Of a stretch of DNA of 64,000 nucleotides, positions 46,905 to 55,567 are shown in pieces. Position 1 is the stretch's first letter, and every line of letters begins with the position of its first letter. The notes under the pieces are model-generated. The model made no database searches. It was not told where the DNA came from and saw only the letters and a program-made list of their open reading frames with translations. Source of the DNA: Nonomuraea dietziae. GTDB taxonomy: Bacteria > Actinomycetota > Actinomycetes > Streptosporangiales > Streptosporangiaceae. Location: positions 620,001-684,000 of the forward strand of contig NZ_JACIBV010000002.1 in assembly GCF_014195505.1 (NCBI RefSeq), in the 5' to 3' direction. Made by a program: the position numbers and the translations under genes.

Positions 46905-47669
46905 CTAGACGCCCATCGCGTGGACGCCGCCGTCGACGTGGACGATCTCGCCCGTGGTGGCGGGGAACCAGTCGGACATCAGCGCGACGCACGCCTTGGC
47001 CGCCACCTCGGTGTCGGAGAGGTCCCAGCCCAGGGGCGCCTTCTCCGGCCAGGCCTCCTCGAACTCCTTGAAGCCGGGGATGGACTTGGCCGCCATCGTG
47101 CGCAGCGGCCCCGCCGCGACCAGGTTGACCCTGATGCCCTGCTTGCCCAGGTCGCGGGCGAGGTAGCGGTTGGCTGACTCGAGGCCCGCCTTGGCCACGC
47201 CCATCCAGTCGTAGACGGGCCAGGCCTTGGTGGCGTCGAAATCGAGGCCGACGACCGAGCCGCCCTCCTTCATCAGCGGCAGGCAGGCCACCGCCAGCGA
47301 CTTGTAGGAGAAGGTGGAGATGTGCAGGGCGGTGGCGACGTCCTCCCACGTGGTGTTGAGGAAGTTGCCGCCGAGCGCGGTCTGCGGAGCGAAGCCGATG
47401 GAGTGGACGACGCCGTCGAGGCCGTCGACGTGCTCGCCGACGCGGGCGGCCAGGGTGTCGAGGTGCTCGGTGTTCTGCACGTCGAGCTCGATCACCGGCG
47501 GCGTCTGCGGCAGCCGCTTGGCGATGCGCTCGACCAGCGACAGGCGGCCGAAGCCGGTCAGCACGACCGTGGCGCCCTGCTCCTGGGCCAGCTTGGCCAC
47601 GGAGAAGGCGATGGAGGCGTCGGTGAGGACTCCGGTGACCAGGATGCGCTTGCCTTCGAGGATTCCCAT
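46905..47669 (-). CDS. fabI: Enoyl-[acyl-carrier-protein] reductase (NADH)
   Basis: A 254-residue FabI/InhA-type reductase that completes each cycle of fatty acid elongation. LVTGVLTDASIAFSVAK is the FabI version of the NAD motif, HSIGFAPQTALGG and the catalytic YDWMGVAKAGLES (Tyr-x6-Lys) are present, and AAGPLRTMAAKSIPGF is typical. It follows fabG by 3 bp, the mabA-inhA arrangement of actinobacteria. No substitution is evident at common triclosan or isoniazid positions that I could judge by eye. Confidence 0.95.
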   Translation of the reverse strand: MGILEGKRILVTGVLTDASIAFSVAKLAQEQGATVVLTGFGRLSLVERIAKRLPQTPPVIELDVQNTEHLDTLAARVGEHVDGLDGVVHSIGFAPQTALGGNFLNTTWEDVATALHISTFSYKSLAVACLPLMKEGGSVVGLDFDATKAWPVYDWMGVAKAGLESANRYLARDLGKQGIRVNLVAAGPLRTMAAKSIPGFKEFEEAWPEKAPLGWDLSDTEVAAKACVALMSDWFPATTGEIVHVDGGVHAMGV

Positions 47670-47672
47670 GCT

Positions 47673-48368
47673 TCAGTGCCCCATTCCCAGACCGCCGTCG
47701 ACGGGGATCACGGCCCCTGTGATGTAGGAGGCGTCGTCGCTGGCGAGGAAGCGCACGACGCGCGCGATCTCCGCGGGGACGGCCTGCCGGCCCAGCGGGA
47801 TGTTCTTGACGATCGCCTCGGAGTCGAGCTCGGCGGTCATGTCGGTCTTGACGAAGCCGGGGGCGACGACGTTGACGGTGATGCCGCGCGAGCCGTACTC
47901 GCGGGCGAGGGAGCGGCCGAAGCCGACCAGGCCGGCCTTGGAGGCGGCGTAGTTGGACTGCCCGGCCTGGCCGCTGAGGCCGACGACGGAGGAGATGAGG
48001 ATGATGCGGCCGCGCTTGAGCTTCATCATGGGCCTGATCGCGCGCTTGGCGACCCGGTAGGCGCCGGTGAGGTTGGCGTCGATGACGTCGGTGAAGGTCT
48101 CCTCCTTCATCATCGCCAGCAGGGTGTCCTTGGTGATGCCCGCGTTGGAGACGAGCACCTCGACGGGGCCCTGCTCGGCCTCCACCTTGGCGAAGGCGGC
48201 CTCGACGTCGTCGGAGCTGGTCACGTCGCAGCGGACGCCGAACAATCCCTCGGGCGGCTCCCCCGATCGGTAGGTGACGGCGACGTTGTCGCCTGCCGCG
48301 GCCAGTTCGCGGGCGATCGCGAGGCCGATGCCGCGATTGCCTCCGGTGACGAGTACAGAGCGTGCCAT
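47673..48368 (-). CDS. fabG: 3-oxoacyl-[acyl-carrier-protein] reductase
   Basis: A 231-residue FabG that reduces beta-ketoacyl-ACP with NADPH. TGGNRGIGLAIAREL, VSNAGITKD, ISSVVGLSG (Ser) and YAASKAGLVGFG (Tyr, Lys) make a full classical SDR active site; the C-terminus VDGGLGMGH is typical of FabG/MabA. The ATG at 48368 has TAGCGT 8 nt upstream, so the transcript may be leaderless. It is the first gene of the fabG-fabI pair and divergent from tldD. Confidence 0.95.
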   Translation of the reverse strand: MARSVLVTGGNRGIGLAIARELAAAGDNVAVTYRSGEPPEGLFGVRCDVTSSDDVEAAFAKVEAEQGPVEVLVSNAGITKDTLLAMMKEETFTDVIDANLTGAYRVAKRAIRPMMKLKRGRIILISSVVGLSGQAGQSNYAASKAGLVGFGRSLAREYGSRGITVNVVAPGFVKTDMTAELDSEAIVKNIPLGRQAVPAEIARVVRFLASDDASYITGAVIPVDGGLGMGH

Positions 48369-48445
48369 GAGACCTGACGCTATCTCCTACCCGCCGGTAT
48401 CCCCTTGTCCGGGACGTACAAGATCACAGGGCTAGGATCGTTGAC

Positions 48446-49939
48446 ATGCGCCAGATCGATCCCGATTTCCTCGCCCTGCCGCTCAGGCAGCTCGCGGACG
48501 CAGCCCTTCAGCGCGCCCGCGACCTCGGCGCCTCGCATGCCGACTTCCGGCTGGAGCGGGTGCGAGCCGAGTCTCTCGCTCTCTACGACGCCAGGCTCGA
48601 AGGAGCCATGGACGCCGACGACCTCGGCTATGCCGTACGGGTGGTCAAGAACGGCACCTGGGGCTTCGCCGCGGGCCTCGTGCTCACCCCCGAGGCCGCC
48701 GCGGAGGTGGCCGCGCAGGCCGTCAAGGTCGCGGAGGTGAGCGCCCCGATCAACAGGGAGCCCATCGAGCTGGCGCCCGAGCCCGTGCACGGCGAGGTCA
48801 GCTGGGTCTCCGCCTACGAGATCGACCCCTTCTCCGTGCCGCAGAAGGAGAAGGTGGCGCTGCTGGCCGACTGGTCGGCGGGGCTGCTGAAGGGCGCCGA
48901 CCACGTCAGCGCGCGGCTCCTGCAGGTGAAGGAGCAGAAGTTCTACGCCGACACCGCCGGCACCGTCACCACCCAGCAGCGTGTCAGGGTGCACCCCGAG
49001 CTGAACGCGATGAAGGCCGGCCCCAGCGGGTTCGACGACATGTCCACGATCGCGCCGCCGGTCGGCAGGGGCTACGAGTACCTGACGAACGGCCACTACG
49101 ACTGGCAGGGCGAGCTGGCCCAGCTGCCCGAGCTGCTGGCCGAGAAGCTGGCCGCGCCCTCGGTCGAGGCGGGCGACTACGACCTGGTGATCCACCCCTC
49201 CAACCTGTGGCTGACGATCCACGAGTCGATCGGCCACGCCACCGAGCTCGACAGGGCGCTCGGCTATGAGGCGGCCTACGCGGGCACCAGCTTCGCCACC
49301 TTCGACCAGCTCGGCACGCTCGTCTACGGCTCGCCCGTCATGAACGTCGTCGGTGACCGCACCGTCGAGCACGGCCTGTCCACGATCGGCTACGACGACG
49401 AGGGCGTGGCCACCCGCGAGTTCGACATCGTCAAGGACGGCATCCTGGTCGGCTACCAGCTCGACCGCAGGATGGCGCTGATGAAGGGCCTCGGCGCCAG
49501 CAACGGCTGCGCCTTCGCCGACTCGCCAGGCCACATGCCGATCCAGCGGATGGCCAACGTCTCGCTGAAGCCCGCCCCCGGCGGCCCCTCCACCGAGGAG
49601 CTGATCGGCGGCGTGGAGCGCGGCCTCTACATCGTCGGCGACAAGAGCTGGTCGATCGACATGCAGCGCTACAACTTCCAGTTCACCGGGCAGCGGGCGT
49701 TCAGGATCGAGAACGGCGCGCTCGCCGGCCAGGTGCGCGACTTCGCCTACCAGGCGACCACGACCGACTTCTGGGGCTCGATGGAGGCCGTGGGCGGCCC
49801 CGAGACCTACGTGCTCGGTGGCGCCTTCAACTGCGGCAAGGGCCAGCCCGGCCAGGTCGCCCCTGTCAGCCACGGCTGCCCCTCGGCGCTGTTCCGCGGC
49901 GTCAGGATCCTCAACACCGTGCAGGAGGGTGGAAAGTGA
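48446..49939 (+). CDS. tldD: TldD-family metalloprotease subunit
   Basis: A 497-residue TldD. The zinc site HESIGHATELD (HExxxH) near residue 260 identifies the catalytic subunit, and the C-terminal NCGKGQPGQ and SHGCPSALFRG blocks are usual. TldD works with TldE as a protease on unfolded or leader peptides. No Shine-Dalgarno sequence precedes ATG 48446, but TAGGAT (48433-48438) lies 7 nt upstream. It overlaps tldE by 4 bp. Confidence 0.95.
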   Translation: MRQIDPDFLALPLRQLADAALQRARDLGASHADFRLERVRAESLALYDARLEGAMDADDLGYAVRVVKNGTWGFAAGLVLTPEAAAEVAAQAVKVAEVSAPINREPIELAPEPVHGEVSWVSAYEIDPFSVPQKEKVALLADWSAGLLKGADHVSARLLQVKEQKFYADTAGTVTTQQRVRVHPELNAMKAGPSGFDDMSTIAPPVGRGYEYLTNGHYDWQGELAQLPELLAEKLAAPSVEAGDYDLVIHPSNLWLTIHESIGHATELDRALGYEAAYAGTSFATFDQLGTLVYGSPVMNVVGDRTVEHGLSTIGYDDEGVATREFDIVKDGILVGYQLDRRMALMKGLGASNGCAFADSPGHMPIQRMANVSLKPAPGGPSTEELIGGVERGLYIVGDKSWSIDMQRYNFQFTGQRAFRIENGALAGQVRDFAYQATTTDFWGSMEAVGGPETYVLGGAFNCGKGQPGQVAPVSHGCPSALFRGVRILNTVQEGGK

Positions 49940-51309
49940 CATCTCCTCAGGAAATGGTCGAGAGGGCGCTCGAGCTCTCCCAGGCCGACGACTGCGTCGT
50001 CATCGTGGACGAGGGCTCGACGGCCAACCTGCGCTTCGCGGGCAACACGCTCACCACCAACGGCGTCGCCAGGTCGGCGCAGCTGACCGTGATCTCGATC
50101 GTGGGCGCGGGCGTCGGCGTGGTGTCCCGCGCGGCCGTCAGGCCCGAGCAGCTGCCCGAGGTGGTCGCCGCGGCCGACGCGGCGGCGCGCGAGGCGCAGC
50201 CGGCCGAGGACGTCAGGCCCCTGGTGGAGGGGGCGGGCTCGAGCGCCAACTGGGTCGAGCCCGTGCTGCCCACCTCGATCGGGGTCTTCGGCGACTTCGC
50301 CCCCGCTCTCGGTGAGACGTTCGCCGCCGCGGAGGCGGGCGGCAGGAAGCTGTACGGCTTCGCCGAGCACACGCTGACCTCCACCTTCGTCGGCTCGTCG
50401 AGGGGCCTGCGGCTGCGCCACGACCAGCCGACGGGGCGTCTCGAGCTCAACGCCAAGTCCGCCGACCTCAAGCGCTCGGCCTGGGCGGGTGTGGCCACCC
50501 GCGACTTCTCCGACGTCGACGTGGCCGCGCTCGACTCCTCGCTGGCCCAGCGCCTCGAGTGGGCCAAGAACCGGGTCGACCTGCCGGCCGGCCGCTACGA
50601 GACGCTGCTGCCGCCGAGCGCGGTCGCCGACCTGATGATCTACATGCTGTGGTCGAGCGGCGCGCGTGACGCGCTCGACGGCCGCACGGTCTTCTCCAAG
50701 CCGGGCGGCGGCACCCGCGTCGGCGAGCGCCTCGCCCAGCTGCCCGTCACGCTGAGCAGCGACCCCGCCGCCCCCGGCATCGAGTGCGCGCCGTTCGTGA
50801 CCGCCCACGCGCCCAGCCGCCGCAGCTCGGTCTTCGACAACGGCCTGCCGCTGGCGGCGACCGACTGGGTGAAGGACGGCACGCTGACCGCCCTCATGCA
50901 GACCCGCCACTCGGCCGAGCTGAGCGGTCTGCCCGTGACGCCGTCGATCGACAACCTGATCATGCGGGGCGGCGAGGGCGGCAGGTCGCTGGAGGAGATG
51001 ATCGCCTCCACCGAGCGCGGACTGCTGGTGACCTGCCTGTGGTACATCCGCGAGGTCGACCCGCAGACGCTCCTGCTGACCGGCCTGACCCGCGACGGGG
51101 TCTACCTGGTCGAGCACGGCGAGGTGGTCGGCGAGGTCAACAACTTCAGGTTCAACGAGAGCCCGGTCGACCTGCTGGGCCGCCTGAGCGAGGTCGGGGC
51201 CGCCCAGCAGACGCTGCCGCGCGAGTGGAACGACTACTTCACCCGCACGATCATGCCGCCGGTCAGGGTGCCCGACTTCAACATGTCGACGGTCAGCCAG
51301 GCCAACTGA
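49936..51309 (+). CDS. tldE: TldE/PmbA-family protease subunit
   Basis: A 457-residue TldE (PmbA), the non-catalytic partner of TldD, lacking the HExxxH motif. Typical segments are FAEHTLTSTFVGSSRGLRLR and GLLVTCLWYIREVDP. GTG at 49936 overlaps the tldD stop, consistent with equal synthesis of the two subunits. In some bacteria the pair processes peptide antibiotics or antitoxins; nothing here points to a dedicated substrate. Confidence 0.94.
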   Translation: MTSPQEMVERALELSQADDCVVIVDEGSTANLRFAGNTLTTNGVARSAQLTVISIVGAGVGVVSRAAVRPEQLPEVVAAADAAAREAQPAEDVRPLVEGAGSSANWVEPVLPTSIGVFGDFAPALGETFAAAEAGGRKLYGFAEHTLTSTFVGSSRGLRLRHDQPTGRLELNAKSADLKRSAWAGVATRDFSDVDVAALDSSLAQRLEWAKNRVDLPAGRYETLLPPSAVADLMIYMLWSSGARDALDGRTVFSKPGGGTRVGERLAQLPVTLSSDPAAPGIECAPFVTAHAPSRRSSVFDNGLPLAATDWVKDGTLTALMQTRHSAELSGLPVTPSIDNLIMRGGEGGRSLEEMIASTERGLLVTCLWYIREVDPQTLLLTGLTRDGVYLVEHGEVVGEVNNFRFNESPVDLLGRLSEVGAAQQTLPREWNDYFTRTIMPPVRVPDFNMSTVSQAN

Positions 51310-51345
51310 TCCGCCTCTCGCGGTGCGCCGCCTGCCCTGGCGCGA

Positions 51346-52368
51346 TCACAGGGTCAGGCGGTGCACCCGGTTCCACCGCTTGGCCGTCACCAGCCTGGCG
51401 GTGCCCTTGTTGAGGTCGTAGACGATCGACCAGCGGGTGTGGCCCTGGGCCACGCTCTTCAGCAGGTCGAGCCCGTCGGCCTTCGAGTCGACCGTCGCGG
51501 TGAGTCGCCTGTGGCGGTCGTCGGGGGTGCCGCTGACGACGCTCCAGTTGGTCAGGACGCGGTCGTCGCGGACATGCATTCTGCCCTCGCCGTACTCCAC
51601 GACGGCCGACGCGCCGCTCTTGTCGGCGAGCAGGTAGTGCACCTGGGGTCCGCCGGCGAAGTCGACGTTGTAGGTGCGCATCAGCGCCAGCGCCTCCTTG
51701 ACCGTGGCCGCCCTGTCCAGCAGGACCCGGATGATCCGCACGCTGCTCACCGTGGGCCTGCCCTTCATCGGGGCGGGCAGCTCGGCGGTCGGGGTGGCGG
51801 CCAGGCCGACGGCCAGGCCCTTCTCGTTCATGCCGTCGAAGGGAGCCAGCACCGCGTGCCCGAGCCTTCGCCGCTCGACCGGGTCGCCGAGGTCGGCGGG
51901 GCCGGTCTTGCCGAGCACGTAGTAGGCGTCGGCCACCGACAGGGAGGCGTAGCCGTCCGGCGGGTCGGCGCGCACGACGATGGCGGGATTGTCGTCCCAG
52001 TCGAAGTTGCGGCCGAACTCGGCGCCCCTGTGGAACAGCGAGCAGGCCCACCCCTCGGCCTTCCTGCCGAGTTCGTCCTCGGTCAGCGGCGCCTCGACGT
52101 CGTAGCCGCCGTGGAAGGTCATCTCGTACATCGGCAGGTCGTCAAGCCGCCTCATGCTCGCGCTGGTGCGAGCGACCTCGTCGGCGCTCTGCCGCAGCAC
52201 CGGCGCGGAGGTGGCCTTCACGGGAGCCGCCTTCCCTGTCACGGCCTGGCCCGCCCTCTCCTGTCCCGCCGTGCCGGCGGCCGAACAGGCGGTCGCCAGC
52301 GGTACGGCCAGCGCCAGCGCCGCGAGCAGCGAGGCGGTGGAGCGTAGCGCCCGTAAGGCCGGTGTCAT
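51346..52368 (-). CDS. Exported Ntn-type amide hydrolase (C45/choloylglycine hydrolase-like)
   Basis: A 340-residue secreted protein. The N-terminus has a signal sequence ending LATAC, a weak lipobox, followed by about 75 linker residues. The mature Ntn fold probably begins at the Cys of WACSLFHRG, followed by EFGRNFDWDDNP, the usual Cys...GRNxDW pair; GMNEKGLAVGL is another family block. Relatives cleave linear amides such as penicillin V or acyl-amino acids after autocatalytic exposure of the Cys. ATG at 52368 follows AGGGA; a TTG at 52371 is less likely. It is convergent with tldE. Confidence 0.8.
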   Translation of the reverse strand: MTPALRALRSTASLLAALALAVPLATACSAAGTAGQERAGQAVTGKAAPVKATSAPVLRQSADEVARTSASMRRLDDLPMYEMTFHGGYDVEAPLTEDELGRKAEGWACSLFHRGAEFGRNFDWDDNPAIVVRADPPDGYASLSVADAYYVLGKTGPADLGDPVERRRLGHAVLAPFDGMNEKGLAVGLAATPTAELPAPMKGRPTVSSVRIIRVLLDRAATVKEALALMRTYNVDFAGGPQVHYLLADKSGASAVVEYGEGRMHVRDDRVLTNWSVVSGTPDDRHRRLTATVDSKADGLDLLKSVAQGHTRWSIVYDLNKGTARLVTAKRWNRVHRLTL

Positions 52369-52464
52369 CAAGTGGTCCCTTCGCCGAGCTGGCAGCCCCC
52401 TTCATATCAGAGTGTGCCGCGCGGGCCCGGCGAAGTCACGTCCGGCGCGAAACGGTGAAGAAGA

Positions 52465-52677
52465 TCAGGCGTCCTCGAGCCTGAAGCCCACCTTCATCCC
52501 CACCTGGTAGTGGGCCACCTCGCCCTGTTCGATGTGGCCCCTGATCTCCGTGACCTCGAACCAGTCGAGGTGCCGCAGCGTCTGCGCGGCCCTGCGGATG
52601 CCGTTGCGGACGGCGTCGTCGAGGCTCTCCGCCGACGTGCCGACTATCTCGGTCACCCGGTACGTACGATCCGACAT
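52465..52677 (-). CDS. Dodecin-family flavin-binding protein
   Basis: A 70-residue dodecin: MSDRTYRVTEIVGTSAESLD, an internal LDWFEVTEIRGHI, and the C-terminal VAHYQVGMKVGFRLED. Dodecins form hollow dodecamers that store or buffer flavins in the cytoplasm. ATG at 52677 has GGAGG about 8 nt upstream. The frame stays open upstream to 53070, overlapping a different gene, and is not coding there. Confidence 0.9.
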   Translation of the reverse strand: MSDRTYRVTEIVGTSAESLDDAVRNGIRRAAQTLRHLDWFEVTEIRGHIEQGEVAHYQVGMKVGFRLEDA

Positions 52678-52776
52678 AGCTCTTCCTCCCTTACCCGAAA
52701 GCCATGATCGCATGACCTGCCGCGCCGTCCAGGGGCGCCGTCGCACCCGTGCCGTCCGAGGTCTACGGTGGAAGAC

Positions 52777-53091
52777 GTGAAGGGTTTGCGGCGCGAGCGG
52801 GACGTCCACCGGGTGACCGACGCCCGGCCGTCTCTCAGCGCGGACATCAACCGCAGGGAAAAGATCTACCTCATCCAGATGGGCATCCGCACGATCTGCC
52901 TGATCCTGGCCGTCGTGGTGCCGGTGCCCTGGCCGTTCAGGCTGCTGTTCATCGCGGGAGCCATCTTTTTGCCATACATAGCCGTAATCGGTGCCAATGA
53001 GCGAGGCAAGGATGCCCCGCCTCCGACCTTTTCCAGCCCCGCGCCTGACCAACAGGAGATTCCACTCCACCGACGCGAGATCGGGTCGTGA
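52777..53091 (+). CDS. DUF3099 membrane protein
   Basis: A 104-residue protein with two membrane helices (IRTICLILAVVVPVPW and FRLLFIAGAIFLPYIAVIG) and a polar tail, matching the actinobacterial DUF3099 family of unknown function. GTG at 52777 is preferred because TACGGT (52764-52769) lies 7 nt upstream, the leaderless pattern; GTG at 52768 would overlap that element. It ends 8 bp before the promoter of the 6C-type RNA. Confidence 0.8.
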   Translation: MKGLRRERDVHRVTDARPSLSADINRREKIYLIQMGIRTICLILAVVVPVPWPFRLLFIAGAIFLPYIAVIGANERGKDAPPPTFSSPAPDQQEIPLHRREIGS

Positions 53092-53098
53092 CTAAGTC

Positions 53099-53130
53099 TT
53101 GACGCATCCCATGGGTTGTAGGTGTACGCT
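53099..53130 (+). promoter_or_regulatory. Promoter of the 6C-type RNA
   Basis: TTGACG (53099-53104) is a near-consensus -35. TACGCT (53125-53130) is a -10 candidate at 20-bp spacing, with the overlapping TGTACG at 18 bp as the alternative. The first hairpin of the RNA starts at 53139. Confidence 0.5.
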
Positions 53131-53134
53131 TTAG

Positions 53135-53250
53135 CCAAGCGCTCCGGTCCCCCGTCGGAGTGCTGGTGCCGGCGTTCCGGGCCCCCGTCGGAACGCCGAT
53201 GAAGCGAAGCCGGGTGGTTTGCCCCCGTAACCACCCGGCTTCGCCCTTTT
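53135..53250 (+). ncRNA. 6C-type small RNA (C-rich loops) with its terminator
   Basis: Two hairpins with CCCCC loops are followed by a terminator. Hairpin 1 (53139-53163) has an 8-bp stem around GTCCCCCGT. Hairpin 2 (53171-53197) has the 9-bp stem GGCGTTCCG/CGGAACGCC around GGCCCCCGT. Hairpin 3 has a 16-bp stem (53204-53219 with 53229-53244), again with a GCCCCCGT loop, and is followed by CCCTTTT. This is the layout of the actinobacterial 6C RNA family (scr3559 in Streptomyces, B11 in Mycobacterium tuberculosis), about 100-115 nt long. In mycobacteria the C-rich loops are thought to pair with G-rich ribosome binding sites. The 5' end is estimated from the promoter. Confidence 0.8.
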
Positions 53251-53348
53251 CTCAGTCATTTTGTTTCCGACTGTTCGGTCGGATAGGCGTGCTTTCCCGA
53301 AATCGTTTGCTCGGGTTCACAGCAAACCTTCAGGTTTGACCGCGATCA

Positions 53349-53606
53349 TCAGCCGTCGGTCAAGGTCTCTGTCGTGGCCCGTTCCCAGTTGCGGGCCAGC
53401 GTCGTGATGCGCTCGACGGCGTCCTCGGGCGCGGTGCCCGACCCCTGGGCCAGCCCGAGCAGGTAGGCGGTCAGCGGCGCGGCGGGCCTGGCGACGCCGT
53501 GGGCGACCTCCTTGGTCAGTTCGAGGATGAGGTCCCTGTCGACGGAGGCGGGATCGACGCCCAGCTCCTTGCAGGCCAGCGCGGTCCATTCGCTCAGCAC
53601 GTTCAT
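53349..53606 (-). CDS. DUF6457-type small protein linked to mobA
   Basis: An 85-residue protein (MNVLSEWTALACKELGVDPA, then LTKEVAHGVARPAAPLTAYL and a C-terminal helix). It matches a small helical family regularly found next to or fused with MobA in actinobacteria. Function unknown; a role in molybdenum cofactor use is only suggested by linkage. ATG at 53606 overlaps the mobA stop (ATGA). An inverted repeat CAAACCT/AGGTTTG at 53323-53338 lies just past the stop. Confidence 0.75.
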   Translation of the reverse strand: MNVLSEWTALACKELGVDPASVDRDLILELTKEVAHGVARPAAPLTAYLLGLAQGSGTAPEDAVERITTLARNWERATTETLTDG

Positions 53607-54238
53607 GTGTGGTGTGGCGAGCGCTCGCCCGCCTCGGGCCCTGAGCTCACGCCACCCCTCCTTTCGGGCGGTCGGTGCGGGTCGTCGCCGGTCTGCGTGA
53701 GGCTCCGCAGATCGTCCATTGTGTCGCAGTCGAGCCAGGGCGTGCCGGGCAGGCGCAGCCGTACGGGGTCGAGGGGGGCGAGCAGGCCGTGCAGGGAGCG
53801 GCCCTCGTAGTCCTCCAGCGCCGCGCGCAGCGCGGCGGTCCGCCACACCCCCGCCAGCCACTGCTCACGCCCGCCGTCATCGAGCAGGACGGCCCCGGCG
53901 GCCCGCTCCGGCGTGTCGGCGGCGTCGAGGAGCGCGATGACGTGCTCGGGCAGCAGCAGCGGCAGGTCGCCGGCCAGCAGCGCCATCCAGGGCGCCGCCG
54001 CCATGGCCAGCCCCGCGCGCAGCGCGGGAACGGGGCCGCCGCCGGGCGGGTCCTCGCGGGTGAAGAGCGCCCCCGGCAGGTCGCGCGGCGGGCCGACGAC
54101 GACCAGGCGTTCCGCGTGGGGAACGGCGGCCGCCACCCGCTCCACCAGGCTCCTGCCGCCGACCAGCAGGCCGGGCTTGTCCCTGCCGCCCATCCGGGTG
54201 GCCGCCCCGCCGGCGAGGATGATCGCGTCATGCCGCAT
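53603..54238 (-). CDS. mobA: Molybdenum cofactor guanylyltransferase-like protein
   Basis: A 211-residue nucleotidyltransferase with IILAGGAATRMGGRDKPGLL, the GTP-binding loop of MobA, LAGDLPLLLPEHV (metal-binding Asp) and WLDCDTMDDLRSL. It would add GMP to molybdopterin to form the MGD cofactor used by NasA-type enzymes. The C-terminal 25 residues are low complexity. ATG at 54238 has no ribosome binding site, and TAGCGT (complement of 54246-54251) is 7 nt upstream. Confidence 0.87.
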   Translation of the reverse strand: MRHDAIILAGGAATRMGGRDKPGLLVGGRSLVERVAAAVPHAERLVVVGPPRDLPGALFTREDPPGGGPVPALRAGLAMAAAPWMALLAGDLPLLLPEHVIALLDAADTPERAAGAVLLDDGGREQWLAGVWRTAALRAALEDYEGRSLHGLLAPLDPVRLRLPGTPWLDCDTMDDLRSLTQTGDDPHRPPERRGGVSSGPEAGERSPHHT

Positions 54239-54334
54239 GTGTCACACGCTACGACGTTCACGGGCGGATCACCCACCCCCTCCGACGTTGGACGGCGCCC
54301 TCGTCCAGCGCGGCCCGACCGGCGGGAGGCTGCG

Positions 54335-55495
54335 TCAGGTGAAGGCGGCGTGGCCGGTCAGCGCCTTGCCCAGGACGAGCGCGTGGATCTCCGAGGTGCC
54401 CTCGTAGGTGAGCACCGACTCCAGGTTCACCGCATGCCTGATCACCGGGTACTCCAGAGTGATGCCGCTGGCGCCCAGGATGGTCCTGCAGGTCCTGGCG
54501 ATCTCCAGGGCCTCGCGCACGTTGTTGAGCTTGCCCGCGCTGACCTGCTCGGGTGTGATCGTGCCCGCCTCCTTCAACCTGCCCAGGTGGACGGCCAGCA
54601 GCAGCCCCTTGCCCAGCTCGAGGGCCATGTCGGCGAGCTTGTCCTGGGTGAGCTGGAAGGAGGCGAGGGGCCTGCCGAACACCTCGCGCTCGCCCGCGTA
54701 GGCGATCGCGGTCTCCAGGCAGTCGAGCGCCGCGCCCATCGCGCCGAACACGATGCCGAACCTGGCCTCGTTCAGGCAGCGCAGCGGTCCCGACAGACCG
54801 AGGGCGCCCGGCAGGACGGCCTCCTGCGACAGCCGTACGGAGTCGAGGACCAGCTCGCTGGTCACGGAGGCGCGCAGGGAGACCTTGTGCTTGAGGTCCG
54901 TGGCGGTGAAGCCGGGCGTGCCCGCCGGAACGAGGAAGCCGCGGATGCCCTCCTCGGTCTGCGCCCACACCACGGCCACGTCGGAGACCGAGCCGTTGGT
55001 GATCCACATCTTGGTGCCGTTCAGCACCCAGTCGCCTCCCTCGCGCTTGGCGCTGGTGCGCATGCCGGCCGGATCGGAGCCGAAGTCGGGCTCGGTGAGG
55101 CCGAAGCAGCCGATCCGCTCGCCGGCGGCCATGGCGGGCAGCCACTCGTTCTTCTGCTCCTCGCTGCCGTAGCGCCAGATGGCGTACATGGCCAGCGAGC
55201 CCTGCACCGAGACCAGGCTGCGCAGGCCCGAGTCGGCGGCCTCCAGCTCCAGGCAGGCCAGGCCGTAGGAGACCGCGCCCAGGCCCGCGCAGCCGTAGCC
55301 CTCCAGGTGCATCCCGAGCACGCCCAGCTCGCCGAACCTGCGAGCCAGCTCCCTGGCGGGGATCTGGCCCTCCTCGAACCAGGTGGTGAGGTTGGGGCGC
55401 AGCTCGCGGTCGCACACGCGGCGGACGGCGCTCCTGATCTCGCGCTCCTCCTCGGTCAGGAGCCCGTCGACGGCGAACAGGGTGGTGGGGTGCAT
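54335..55495 (-). CDS. Acyl-CoA dehydrogenase, glutaryl-CoA dehydrogenase type
   Basis: A 386-residue flavoenzyme. GCFGLTEPDFGSDP and WITNGSVSDVAVVWA form the FAD/substrate region, Arg in LASFQLTQDKLADM is usual, and TYEGTSEIHALVLG contains the catalytic Glu in the glutaryl-CoA dehydrogenase position (YEGT). It should convert glutaryl-CoA to crotonyl-CoA with release of CO2. ATG at 55495 has GGAGGG 8 nt upstream. It is divergent from a family III CoA-transferase with a GntR-type operator between them, which supports glutarate degradation. Confidence 0.88.
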   Translation of the reverse strand: MHPTTLFAVDGLLTEEEREIRSAVRRVCDRELRPNLTTWFEEGQIPARELARRFGELGVLGMHLEGYGCAGLGAVSYGLACLELEAADSGLRSLVSVQGSLAMYAIWRYGSEEQKNEWLPAMAAGERIGCFGLTEPDFGSDPAGMRTSAKREGGDWVLNGTKMWITNGSVSDVAVVWAQTEEGIRGFLVPAGTPGFTATDLKHKVSLRASVTSELVLDSVRLSQEAVLPGALGLSGPLRCLNEARFGIVFGAMGAALDCLETAIAYAGEREVFGRPLASFQLTQDKLADMALELGKGLLLAVHLGRLKEAGTITPEQVSAGKLNNVREALEIARTCRTILGASGITLEYPVIRHAVNLESVLTYEGTSEIHALVLGKALTGHAAFT

Positions 55496-55515
55496 GGGTC
55501 GAACCCTCCGGCTAG

Positions 55516-55540
55516 ATTGGATCCAATATTGAATATCCAA
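55516..55540. promoter_or_regulatory. GntR/FCD-type operator in the divergent region
   Basis: ATTGGATCCAAT (55516-55527) is a perfect 12-bp palindrome, followed at once by the imperfect copy ATTG-AATAT-CCAA (55528-55540). It sits between the dehydrogenase (minus) and CoA-transferase (plus) starts. Short palindromes of this type bind FadR-subfamily GntR regulators, and one is encoded in the adjoining operon. Confidence 0.6.
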
Positions 55541-55567
55541 CATGACACAGCCTAGGGTGCGTTGACT

